This document shows positions 43,842-51,800 of a stretch of DNA of 64,000 nt, in pieces. Each line of letters begins with the position of its first letter. Position 1 is the stretch's first letter. Origin of the DNA: Trinickia caryophylli (lineage in GTDB: Bacteria; Pseudomonadota; Gammaproteobacteria; Burkholderiales; Burkholderiaceae); contig NZ_CP139970.1 of assembly GCF_034424545.1 (NCBI RefSeq), forward strand, positions 4,230,908 through 4,294,907, in the 5' to 3' direction. The position numbers and the translations under genes were made by a program. Below the pieces are notes generated by a model. That model made no database searches. It was not told the DNA's origin and worked only from the letters and a program-made list of their open reading frames with translations.

Positions 43842-43882
43842 ACGGCGGTCGAGCGTTTGACGCTCGACCGCCGTTTTTTTTT
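43842..43882 (+). terminator. Rho-independent terminator of clpB
   Basis: Perfect 14-bp stem ACGGCGGTCGAGCG / CGCTCGACCGCCGT around TTTGA, followed by nine T. It lies 22 bases beyond the clpB stop. Confidence 0.95.
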
Positions 43883-43900
43883 GATCGTTGCGCAAAGCCG

Positions 43901-43932
43901 CTTGACTTCGTGTGCGCTCGAACTCTTACCGT
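43901..43932 (+). promoter_or_regulatory. MerR-type promoter/operator before the MerR-family gene
   Basis: TTGACT (-35, 43902-43907) followed by the inverted repeat TTCG-N8-CGAA (43907-43922) inside what would be a 19-base spacer, with TACCGT as a weak -10. This resembles promoters of the NmlR/AdhR group. The start codon at 43943 would then be very close to the transcription start. Confidence 0.4.
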
Positions 43933-43942
43933 AGAGGACATC

Positions 43943-44416
43943 ATGTCGGAGGCACTGACGATCGGCCGCATGGCTGCCGTGCTCGGCGTATCGGCGCACA
44001 CGCTGCGCTACTACGAGCAGGCCGGGCTGCTTTTGCCCGTTTCGCGCACGAGCGCCGGGCATCGGCTCTACGCTCGCGCGGATGTCGAATGGCTGCGTTT
44101 CGTGATGCGCCTGAAGGCGACGGGCATGCCGATTTCGCGCATGCAGGCGTTCGCTGCGTTACGTGCGCGCGGCGACGAGACGGCGCAAGAGCGGCTGCAA
44201 CTGCTTGTCGAGCATCGCGAAGCTGTGCTCGAGCGGCTTGCTCAGTTGCGCGAGAACCTCGCGGCCATCGACGACAAGGTGTCTCATTACGAGGCGCTTG
44301 CCCACGACATGACGAAGAAGCAGTCGGATCAACGTCAACGGGACAAGGAGCAGCGATGGAACACTTCGGCACCGAAGCAGGCAATGGGCGCTACGCGCGG
44401 GGATGGAACAAGCTGA
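43943..44416 (+). CDS. MerR family transcriptional regulator (NmlR/AdhR-like)
   Basis: 157 residues from ATG 43943 (AGAGGA upstream). MerR DNA-binding domain: IGRMAAVLGVSAHTLRYYEQAGLL then GHRLYARADVEWLRFVMRLKATGM, followed by a dimerisation coiled coil (about 80-120). No metal-binding cysteines are seen, which fits the aldehyde/electrophile-responsive group. The last 20 codons overlap the next gene in another frame. Pairing with a carboxymuconolactone decarboxylase-like gene is seen in NmlR-type loci. Confidence 0.9.
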   Translation: MSEALTIGRMAAVLGVSAHTLRYYEQAGLLLPVSRTSAGHRLYARADVEWLRFVMRLKATGMPISRMQAFAALRARGDETAQERLQLLVEHREAVLERLAQLRENLAAIDDKVSHYEALAHDMTKKQSDQRQRDKEQRWNTSAPKQAMGATRGDGTS

Positions 44417-44796
44417 AGGAAATCGACGGCGAAGCCGGCGAACGGGTGATCGAGGCACTTGCGCCGATCGCACCCGATTTCGCGCGCCTGCTGATCGAGT
44501 TTCCCTTCGGAGACATCTATAGCCGCGGCGGGCTCGATCTGAAGGCGCGCGAGATTGCCACGATTGCGGCGCTGGCGGCACTCGGCAATGCGACTCCGCA
44601 GTTGAAGGTGCATATCGAGGGCGCGCTGAATGTGGGCTGCACGCGCGAGGAGATCGTGGAGATCTTCATGCAGATGGCCGTCTACGCTGGCTTTCCCGCT
44701 GCGCTCAATGCGCTTTTCGCGGCCCGGGAAGTGTTCGCCGCACGCGACGCTCAAGCTGAACGGGTGGGCGAGATGGGCGAGGCGGCCGAGGCATAA
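44356..44796 (+). CDS. Carboxymuconolactone decarboxylase family protein
   Basis: 146 residues from ATG 44356 (AAGGAG upstream), overlapping the merR 3' end by 61 bases. CMD fold: FGDIYSRGGLDLKAREIATIAALAALG, LKVHIEGALNVGCTREEIVEIFMQMAVYAGFPAALNA. There is no CxxC pair, so it is not an AhpD-like peroxidase. It resembles 4-carboxymuconolactone decarboxylase but no protocatechuate genes are near, so the substrate is unknown. Its last 46 bases overlap the end of the convergent MATE gene. Confidence 0.9.
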   Translation: MEHFGTEAGNGRYARGWNKLKEIDGEAGERVIEALAPIAPDFARLLIEFPFGDIYSRGGLDLKAREIATIAALAALGNATPQLKVHIEGALNVGCTREEIVEIFMQMAVYAGFPAALNALFAAREVFAARDAQAERVGEMGEAAEA

Positions 44797-46130
44797 CGCC
44801 GGCTGACGTGGCGCCAGTACAGGAATAGGCCAGCGCCGGCAGCCGCGAGGCTTGCCGCGCTGGCCGTCCAGAAACCGCGGGCGCCGGTGAGCCACGGCGG
44901 CGCGATGCCGCCGACGTCGAAGCCGAGCAGGTATCCGCCGCCGAGCCCAACGCCCCAGAGCGCAACGGCATAGATGACGGTCGGAATGACGGCGATCTTG
45001 TAGGCGCGCAGGATGAAGGCGACTGCCGTCTGGAACGTATCGAAGATGTGATAGACGAGCATGATCGGCATCAGCGGCATGGCTGCCGCGATAACGGCGC
45101 CGTCTGTCGTGTAGCCGGCGAGGATGGCGGGTCGCAGCGCGAATGAAATCGCGGCGTAACAGCAGCCGATCGCGCATGCCATCTGAATGCCGTGACGGGC
45201 GAGCGCGCGAGCCGTCTGATGGCCTTCGGCACCGAGAGCGTGCGCAACGAGGGTGGATGTGGCGATGCCGATCGACATCGGCGTCATATAGAGCACGGCG
45301 CCGAAATTACCGGTGATCTGATGACCGGCGAGCGTGGTCGTGCCGAAGCGCGCGATGAAAAGTGCCATGAACGCGTATGACGTCACCTCGATCAGATAGG
45401 AAAGCCCCATTGGCAGGCCCAGCTTGAGCAACGCGGCCAAGCGTTGCCGGTTGGGCAGGCAGAAGCGCTCGAATATTCCGAACGGCTCGAAGATGTCGAG
45501 GCGCGCGAGCGCGGTGAGCGCGATGCCGGCGAGTGCGAAGTTGATCACGGTGCTTGCCAGTGCGCAGCCAGGGCCGCCGAGCGGCGGCACGCCGGCGCCA
45601 CCGAAAATGAACCAGTCGTTCAAGCCGATCTTGACGATAAGCGCGCCGATCTGCAGGACCATCACGAGGCGCGGCTTGCCGACCGCATTCGCGAGCGCCG
45701 AATAGACGCGGAACACGAGGCTGGCCGGCAGCCCGACGGCGGCAATGCGCAGATACAGTTCGGTCCGCTCGTAGAGTGCCTGCGGCACGTGAGCAAGTGC
45801 GAGCAGCGGGCCGGGGAACACCATCGCGAGCACGCCGAGCACCGACAATGCCGCGGCGAGCCAAAGCGTTTGCCGGACCTCTTCGCCGATTTCGGCGTAC
45901 CGCCGCGCGCCGAAGAGCTGGGCCGCGATCGGCTGCAACGCGAGCACGACGCCGGTCAGACCGACATACACCGAGACGAAGATGGAGGAGCCGAGGCCAA
46001 GCGCAGCCAGATCGACGGCCGAGTACCGCCCGGCCATCACTGTGTCGATGAGACCGAAAGCAATAACGGCCAACTGCCCGATCAATACGGGCCACGCCAG
46101 GCTGGCAATCTTACGGATGTCGGCGAGCAT
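44751..46130 (-). CDS. MATE family multidrug efflux transporter (NorM-like)
   Basis: 459 residues from ATG 46130. Twelve membrane helices in two halves; N-terminal IASLAWPVLIGQLAVIAFGLIDTVMAGRYSAVDLAALGLG is the MATE signature, with GHQITGNFGAVLYMTPMSIGIATSTLVAHALGA marking the second half. Exports cationic compounds with Na+ or H+. It lies 7 bases after the GT39-like gene, so the two share a transcript. Confidence 0.94.
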   Translation of the reverse strand: MLADIRKIASLAWPVLIGQLAVIAFGLIDTVMAGRYSAVDLAALGLGSSIFVSVYVGLTGVVLALQPIAAQLFGARRYAEIGEEVRQTLWLAAALSVLGVLAMVFPGPLLALAHVPQALYERTELYLRIAAVGLPASLVFRVYSALANAVGKPRLVMVLQIGALIVKIGLNDWFIFGGAGVPPLGGPGCALASTVINFALAGIALTALARLDIFEPFGIFERFCLPNRQRLAALLKLGLPMGLSYLIEVTSYAFMALFIARFGTTTLAGHQITGNFGAVLYMTPMSIGIATSTLVAHALGAEGHQTARALARHGIQMACAIGCCYAAISFALRPAILAGYTTDGAVIAAAMPLMPIMLVYHIFDTFQTAVAFILRAYKIAVIPTVIYAVALWGVGLGGGYLLGFDVGGIAPPWLTGARGFWTASAASLAAAGAGLFLYWRHVSRRYASAASPISPTRSA

Positions 46131-46137
46131 GCCCCGG

Positions 46138-47892
46138 TCAACCGCGATGCCCGGACCGCTTGCGGTGGATGACAGGCGGCTTGGGCCGGTCGACCCGCAC
46201 ATAGAGCCGGAACCGTTCATCGCGATCGGCTGCACGGCGGCCCTCCCAAACGAGCTTCCAGATATAGCTCGGCATGGGGCTGGGTGCGATGAAATCCTGA
46301 GGGTCCTGGCGCAGCAAGACGTCGCAGTCGCCGCTGAAGGAGAACTGCATGTCGGCGAAATAAGCGAAGGACGCAAGCTGCGCGTCGCCGAGCCGTACCG
46401 GCGCAATGCAGGTGTAGTCGGCGGGCAGGTGCGCGGCGATCTGCAAGGCGACGTCCCGGTAGGTCCGGCTGTAGTTCACGATGGGCAGCCACAGCGTCAT
46501 CAGCAGCACCCACATGAGCGTCGTGCCGGCACTCGAAAGCACGACGCTTCGCCAGAGCACATTCGGATGGCGCGCAAGCCGCCAGCGGACGAGCGCAAAC
46601 CAGCAGACGGTCACGCCGATCGCGCAGACGAACGAGAGGGGCGCGAAATGCGGCGTGTAGCCGGGGACGAGCCGCGCGAGATTGCGCGCAAGCTGGCCAG
46701 GGAAGCCGGTTTGCGAGGCGAGCCAGACGAGCCAAACGAACGTGCTGAGGATCGTGAAGCTGAGCAGAGCGAACCAGTCGATTGCATTGATGGCGCCGCG
46801 CTTGAGCGTGGGCAGGGCGAACGCGGCCAGTACCGAAAGCGGCGGCAACAGCAGCATATAGAGGCGGTTCGTCTGATGGCTTTGCAACACCGAGAGAATC
46901 AGCATCGGTGCAATTACGCAAAGCGGCACGGCGATGTGGGGCTTGCGTCGCAGCCCGCCCCAACTGAACCACGCCCACAGCGCGAGCGGCCAGACTGGCC
47001 ACGTGAAAAGCGGAAGGTTCTTGAGCGCGTAGGCGACCACATGGCCGGGTGGGGCCGTGAACCGGTTGATGCTTCCGTTGATCCATTGCCCGAGGAACCA
47101 GCTCGCATCGTCGTGGTAGAGCGAGAGGACGGTGAGCGGCCATACAAAGGCAAGGGCGGCCGCGAGCGGGACGCCGATCGCGAGGAACCAGACGGAACGC
47201 GCCTCGGGCACGATCGCAACCAGCGCGATCGCGCCCACGAACAGCGCCAGCGCGAGTAGCGGATTGCCGGTCAACGCGACGAGCCCGAGCCCGAGCGCCC
47301 AGTAGAGCGCACCCGCGCGCGGTTTGTCGAGGCCGCGCACGAGGCCATAGACGATCAGCGAGATGCTGGCGAACTGCGCCAGTTGAGGGGTGCTTTCGTG
47401 CCCGCGCTCGGCAAGTCCGAAGGCGGCCAGCAGGATCAGCAGTGCACCGTCGCCGAGTACTCGGCCATAGTCTCGCGGCTCCGGCTCGCCGCCGAACGCA
47501 TATTTGAACGGTTGAACTTCTGGGCGCCGGCCGAGCAGATAGGCGGCATACCATACGAGCGCGCAAGTCGCGCAAAAGAGGATCCCCGTGGAAACACGCG
47601 ATGCATCGGCGGCGTCGACCCAGGGGGACAGCAGGCGAATCGATGCCGCGCCGAGCCAGTAGCCGACGGGGCCGTTATCGGTGATGAACTTGCCGACGAG
47701 ATTGGGCAGCAGCCAGTCGTGCAAATCTCCATTCGCCATCGTCCACATGACGCCGAAGCCGGCGGCATCCTCGTTTTTCCAGGGGTCGCGGCCAAACAGG
47801 CCAAAAGCCGCATAGACGATGCAAATGGTGAGGAGCAGCCAGCGCGGGAGAGCACGCGTGGCGGAGGCGGTGAGTCGGACGACGGGTTTCAT
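46138..47892 (-). CDS. GT39/PMT-like membrane glycosyltransferase
   Basis: 584 residues, about twelve hydrophobic helices. The first loop carries an acidic pair in PWKNEDAAGFGVMW, resembling the DE motif of ArnT/PMT-type GT-C enzymes, and KFITDNGPVGYWLGA follows as in this family. A C-terminal domain of about 110 residues is soluble and probably periplasmic. It is likely a polyprenyl-phosphate-sugar-dependent transferase; acceptor and sugar are unknown. It has no arn genes beside it, so it is not the operon ArnT. Confidence 0.8.
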   Translation of the reverse strand: MKPVVRLTASATRALPRWLLLTICIVYAAFGLFGRDPWKNEDAAGFGVMWTMANGDLHDWLLPNLVGKFITDNGPVGYWLGAASIRLLSPWVDAADASRVSTGILFCATCALVWYAAYLLGRRPEVQPFKYAFGGEPEPRDYGRVLGDGALLILLAAFGLAERGHESTPQLAQFASISLIVYGLVRGLDKPRAGALYWALGLGLVALTGNPLLALALFVGAIALVAIVPEARSVWFLAIGVPLAAALAFVWPLTVLSLYHDDASWFLGQWINGSINRFTAPPGHVVAYALKNLPLFTWPVWPLALWAWFSWGGLRRKPHIAVPLCVIAPMLILSVLQSHQTNRLYMLLLPPLSVLAAFALPTLKRGAINAIDWFALLSFTILSTFVWLVWLASQTGFPGQLARNLARLVPGYTPHFAPLSFVCAIGVTVCWFALVRWRLARHPNVLWRSVVLSSAGTTLMWVLLMTLWLPIVNYSRTYRDVALQIAAHLPADYTCIAPVRLGDAQLASFAYFADMQFSFSGDCDVLLRQDPQDFIAPSPMPSYIWKLVWEGRRAADRDERFRLYVRVDRPKPPVIHRKRSGHRG

Positions 47893-48010
47893 GCAAGTTG
47901 GCGGCTGTCGTTGTCGTTATACGCTGCGAGGTCGGGGCGGCCCAGCGAATCGGCATTGTAGACGGGGGCGCCGCTGGCGTCAGCGCGGAGGAGGGATGAA
48001 ACGGCCCCGG

Positions 48011-48046
48011 TAATAAAAAAGGGCAGCCACAGGCTGCCCCTTTTTA
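48011..48046. terminator. Bidirectional terminator next to rpmE2
   Basis: GGGCAGCC (48020-48027) / GGCTGCCC (48031-48038) around ACA, with A-rich sequence on the left and T-rich on the right, so it works in both directions. It lies 48 bases beyond the minus-strand rpmE2 stop. Confidence 0.9.
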
Positions 48047-48086
48047 TTACGGCGTATTGCCTACCACGCCTGATTCGGCCTGACGC

Positions 48087-48350
48087 TTACTTGGCCGCCT
48101 TGCCGGCAGCGCGTGCGCCGAACTTCTTGTTGAACTTCTCGACGCGGCCGGCCGTGTCCATGATCTTTTGCTGGCCCGTATAGAACGGGTGCGATTCCGA
48201 GGACACTTCGATCTTCGCGAGCGGGTAGCTCTTGCCTTCGTATTCGATCGTTTCGCGCGTTTGGATGGTCGAGCGCGTCACGAACGTGAAGCCGTTCGAA
48301 ACATCCTGGAAAACGACTTCGCGGTAATTGGGGTGAATGCCTTCTTTCAT
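48087..48350 (-). CDS. rpmE2: 50S ribosomal protein L31 type B
   Basis: 87 residues from ATG 48350. Type B L31: [23 protein letters not shown] and [28 protein letters not shown]. It contains no cysteine, the zinc-independent form. In Burkholderiales this form is the usual copy. Single gene, with a strong terminator downstream. Confidence 0.97.
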   Translation of the reverse strand: MKEGIHPNYREVVFQDVSNGFTFVTRSTIQTRETIEYEGKSYPLAKIEVSSESHPFYTGQQKIMDTAGRVEKFNKKFGARAAGKAAK

Positions 48351-48510
48351 GGTCTTTCCTTTGATATGGCCGGTAGCCAACCCGCTGCCTCTGCCGTCCG
48401 GTGCCGCCTTCGCTGCCGTCAATCAATCCCTGACGGGCGAAGACCCGGCCGGCGGGCTTGAACCGCGAGCCACTTGCCTAAGGTCGAAAAACGGCGATTA
48501 TGCCAGAAAA

Positions 48511-49386
48511 TCAATCCGTTGGGGAGTGATTCGTATCCATTTGGGGGCCGCTCTCCGCCCGGCTGCTCAAGGCGCCTGTGCGAGCGGGGTCCTGGCGATA
48601 GTAGCGCGCGAGCAGCCGGTACAACTCGGGATACTCGGCCTCGAATGCCTGCGGCTGAACGAAGAGTGCCTCGCTACAGATCGCGAAGAATTCCGACGGG
48701 TGATCGGCCGCGTAGGGGTCGATCAGCGACTCGCGCTCGAAGCGCGTCCAGCGCCGTTGCGGCACCGCATCGACGGTGGCGCAGAAGTGGTCGAAGGCAT
48801 GGTCGAACACCGAGGCCCACGTCTCGGCATCGAGCGGGGCATGCAGGCGGCGAAAGAGGGGCGGATGCCCGTCGGCCTCCCCGGTCAGCATATCGATCTT
48901 GTGCGCGAACTCGTGGATGACGACGTTGTAGGCTTCGCGCGAATCGGTCATTTGCGCGTCTTCCCACGACAAGAGGACCGGGCCGCCTTCCCAGGCTTCG
49001 CCGCTTGCATCGTGCTCCACCTCGTGGACCACGCCGAACTCATCCTCCACCGTTTTGCGGATGACGAATTCGCCGGGGTAGACGACGATGCCCACCCAAC
49101 CCCGATATAGATCGAGGCCGAGATTCAGTACGGGTAGCGAGGCTTGCGCGGCGATGCCCACCATCATTGCGTCGGTGAGCTCCAGCCCATGCGCCGTCGA
49201 AAACGACTTTTGCGCGATGAAGAGGCTCGTCATCTCCCGCAGGCGTGAAAGATCGGCTGCGCCAAGGTGAGCGAGAAACGGCAGGCCGTCGAGGGTGGCC
49301 TGCCAGACGTCGTCGGCGATCGGATGAGCGCGCAAGGCGCGCTCTCGACGGCGGGTTTCGAACCAGCGGGTGAGCTTGGTCAACAT
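48511..49386 (-). CDS. mtfA: M90-family zinc metallopeptidase MtfA-like
   Basis: 291 residues from ATG 49386 (a TTG four codons earlier is in frame). Zinc motif HEFAHKID at 158-165, with the third ligand likely in the downstream SEFFAICSE helix. E. coli MtfA titrates the glucose repressor Mlc and has peptidase activity. Full length compared with MtfA. It is downstream of rho on the same strand, 64 bases away. Confidence 0.92.
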   Translation of the reverse strand: MLTKLTRWFETRRRERALRAHPIADDVWQATLDGLPFLAHLGAADLSRLREMTSLFIAQKSFSTAHGLELTDAMMVGIAAQASLPVLNLGLDLYRGWVGIVVYPGEFVIRKTVEDEFGVVHEVEHDASGEAWEGGPVLLSWEDAQMTDSREAYNVVIHEFAHKIDMLTGEADGHPPLFRRLHAPLDAETWASVFDHAFDHFCATVDAVPQRRWTRFERESLIDPYAADHPSEFFAICSEALFVQPQAFEAEYPELYRLLARYYRQDPARTGALSSRAESGPQMDTNHSPTD

Positions 49387-49450
49387 GGCGGGCGGCAATG
49401 GCCGTCGTCGGCAACCCAGGCGGGCGCTGCCTGTGCGCTCGCCTGCGGTG

Positions 49451-50713
49451 TCAACCGCCGCGGCGCATCAGATCGAAGAATTCCGAGTTGCTCTTGGTCT
49501 GGCGGATCTTGTCGAGCAGGAATTCCATCGCCTCGACCTCGTCCATGTCGTGGATGAATTTGCGCAGGACCCAGATCTTCTGCAGGATCTCGGGCTTGAT
49601 GAGCAATTCTTCGCGGCGGGTGCCGGACTTGTTGAGGTTGATGGACGGGTAGACGCGCTTTTCCGCGAGACGTCGTTCGAGGTGCACTTCCATGTTGCCG
49701 GTGCCCTTGAACTCCTCGTAGATCACGTCATCCATACGGCTGCCCGTTTCGATGAGCGCCGTGCCGATAATCGTGAGCGAGCCGCCTTCCTCGATGTTTC
49801 GCGCGGCACCGAAAAAGCGCTTCGGACGCTGCAGCGCGTTTGCGTCGACACCGCCCGTCAGCACCTTGCCCGAAGCGGGAATCACGGTGTTGTAGGCGCG
49901 TGCGAGACGCGTGATCGAATCGAGCAGGATCACGACGTCATGCTTCATCTCGACTAGGCGCTTGGCCTTCTCGATGACCATTTCGGCGACCTGCACGTGC
50001 CGCGTGGCCGGCTCGTCGAATGTCGAGGCGATCACTTCGCCCGCCACCGAACGCTGCATTTCCGTCACTTCCTCGGGGCGCTCGTCGATGAGCAGCACGA
50101 AGAGCACGACGTCGGGGTGGTTCGCCTTGATCGCGTGGGCGATATGCTGAAGCATCACGGTCTTGCCCGACTTGGGCGAGGCCACGAGCAATCCGCGCTG
50201 ACCCTTGCCGATCGGCGCGATCATGTCGATGATGCGGCCGGTGACGTTTTCCTCGCCGCGCATTTCGCGCTCGAGCAAGAGCGGCTTGTTCGGGTGCAGC
50301 GGCGTGAGGTTCTCGAACATGATCTTGTGTTTCGAGGCCTCGGGCGGCTGCCCGTTGACTTTGTCGACCTTCACCAGCGCGAAATAGCGCTCGCCGTCTT
50401 TCGGCGTGCGCACCTCGCCTTCGATCGTATCGCCCGTATGCAGGTTGAAACGGCGGATCTGCGAGGGGCTGATATAGATGTCGTCGGTGCTCGCGAGATA
50501 CGACATTTCCGGCGAGCGCAGGAAACCGAACCCATCGGGCAGCACTTCGAGCGTGCCGTCGCCGAAAATGGTCTCGCCGGTTTTGGCGCGCTTTTTCAGG
50601 ATGGCGAACATCAGTTCCTGCTTGCGCAGACGGTTCGCGCTTTCGATCTCGAGGCCGTTCGCCATCTCGATCAATTGAGACACGTGCAGAGACTTAAGCT
50701 CGGATAAATGCAT
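49451..50713 (-). CDS. rho: Transcription termination factor Rho
   Basis: 420 residues, the short form without extra N-terminal insertion. N-terminal RNA-binding domain starts [18 protein letters not shown] and includes [10 protein letters not shown]. ATPase domain has Walker A SPKSGKT near 180, Walker [17 protein letters not shown], and the Q-loop/R-loop region. Downstream of trxA, the standard order. The 190-base leader contains inverted repeats (50767-50804). Confidence 0.98.
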   Translation of the reverse strand: MHLSELKSLHVSQLIEMANGLEIESANRLRKQELMFAILKKRAKTGETIFGDGTLEVLPDGFGFLRSPEMSYLASTDDIYISPSQIRRFNLHTGDTIEGEVRTPKDGERYFALVKVDKVNGQPPEASKHKIMFENLTPLHPNKPLLLEREMRGEENVTGRIIDMIAPIGKGQRGLLVASPKSGKTVMLQHIAHAIKANHPDVVLFVLLIDERPEEVTEMQRSVAGEVIASTFDEPATRHVQVAEMVIEKAKRLVEMKHDVVILLDSITRLARAYNTVIPASGKVLTGGVDANALQRPKRFFGAARNIEEGGSLTIIGTALIETGSRMDDVIYEEFKGTGNMEVHLERRLAEKRVYPSINLNKSGTRREELLIKPEILQKIWVLRKFIHDMDEVEAMEFLLDKIRQTKSNSEFFDLMRRGG

Positions 50714-50766
50714 ACGGAGATCCCGCCGGGGAGAGAAGTGCGACGAAAAGAAATTTGGGAGGAGAA

Positions 50767-50804
50767 TGAGCGGAACCGCTCAGAGACTTATACGTCTTGA
50801 AGTC
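50767..50804. promoter_or_regulatory. Inverted repeats in the rho leader
   Basis: GAGCGG-AA-CCGCTC (50767-50780) is a perfect 6-bp hairpin, followed by AGACTT / AAGTCT (50783-50804). They lie between the trxA stop and rho start. They may end trxA transcription or take part in rho autoregulation; there is no classical T-tract. Confidence 0.35.
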
Positions 50805-50902
50805 TTATCATTCTAGCATAGCATACGCCGCGACCTGTTCGTGTTGCCGATCGGGCGGGCGCCGGGCCTGTTGCACTCGGACAACAAGCCCGGCCGGTCG
50901 AA

Positions 50903-51229
50903 TTACAGGTGGCTGTCGAGGAACGCCGTCAGCTGCGACTTCGAGAGCGCGCCGACTTTCTGTGCCGCTACCGCGCCGTTCTTGAACAGGATCAGCGTCG
51001 GAATGCCGCGCACGCCGAACTTGGCCGGGGTGGACTGGTACTCGTCGACGTTGATCTTCGCGATCTGCAGACGGTCGCCGTAGTCCTTCGCGATCTCGTC
51101 GAGGATCGGCGCGATCATCTTGCACGGGCCGCACCATTCGGCCCAAAAATCGAGCAGTACGGGCTTGTCGGAATTCACGACGTCCTGCTCGAACGATGCA
51201 TCGCTGATGTGCTTGATTTGTTCGCTCAT
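50903..51229 (-). CDS. trxA: Thioredoxin TrxA
   Basis: 108 residues from ATG 51229; longer open frame discarded because [13 protein letters not shown] is the family start. Active site WCGPC in [17 protein letters not shown], cis-proline in RGIPTLILF. General disulfide reductase in the cytoplasm and reductant for Bcp. Upstream of rho as in many proteobacteria. Confidence 0.97.
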   Translation of the reverse strand: MSEQIKHISDASFEQDVVNSDKPVLLDFWAEWCGPCKMIAPILDEIAKDYGDRLQIAKINVDEYQSTPAKFGVRGIPTLILFKNGAVAAQKVGALSKSQLTAFLDSHL

Positions 51230-51574
51230 GTAGAAGTACCTCTTCGGGTTCAAGGCCCGAGACTGAATTGCCCGCCACAATACACCAAAACAGGAAAACA
51301 TTCCGTCGGTGTGCGTTCCGATGGGCGTGCGTGCGGTCGCAAGCAATAGCTGTCGGCGGCGGAGGGCGCCGGTTACGGGTGTCCGAATGTCATATTAGCC
51401 GAAATCGCTATGTGCCGTGCGAGGCCGATAGCTACCCGGGCGAAACCCTGGCGGCGGCGCGGCGGCGTTCCGCCGTGAGGAGGATCGCATGGTCGGGCCT
51501 GCGTGGACGGCCCGCCTTGCGCGCCTTCTTGCGAAAGAACGAGCACGGCGCATGCGACGGTGTTAGAATGCGAC
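51230..51574. other. Divergent intergenic region between trxA and SRP RNA
   Basis: 345 bases without a gene. It should contain the trxA promoter on the left and the ffs promoter on the right (candidate -10 near 51562-51568, TTAGAAT, just before the RNA). Nothing else was recognised. Confidence 0.55.
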
Positions 51575-51674
51575 GTGACGGGCCTCCTCGCATGGAGGTG
51601 CGGTCAACCTGGTCAGGTCGGGAACGAAGCAGCCACAGCCGTTTTCCACCAGTGCCGAGGGTCGGGCTCGTCAC
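51575..51674 (+). ncRNA. ffs: 4.5S signal recognition particle RNA, small bacterial type
   Basis: About 100 bases forming one long hairpin: the ends TGACGGGCC and GGGCTCGTCA pair. The apical Ffh-binding domain is conserved: GGTCAGGTCGGGAACGAAGC with the GGAA tetraloop region, then AGCAGCCACAGCC. It lies directly upstream of dnaX, the usual betaproteobacterial position. End points are approximate. Confidence 0.93.
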
Positions 51675-51800
51675 CTTCCACTCTCCTCCTGTTGCTTCGC
51701 GCATTCGCGTACGTTCCTCGCGCTCTTCTCCCGCAATTCCGCTTACCGCTTGCTGACGGGGACCCCGCTGGCGCCAGATCGTTGCTGATACAATTCCGCG

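Noticed and set aside
41201..44062. 953-codon open frame on the minus strand opposite clpB
   Set aside because: Mirror of the clpB reading frame in high-GC DNA; the predicted protein has no family motifs and clpB is complete with promoter and terminator.
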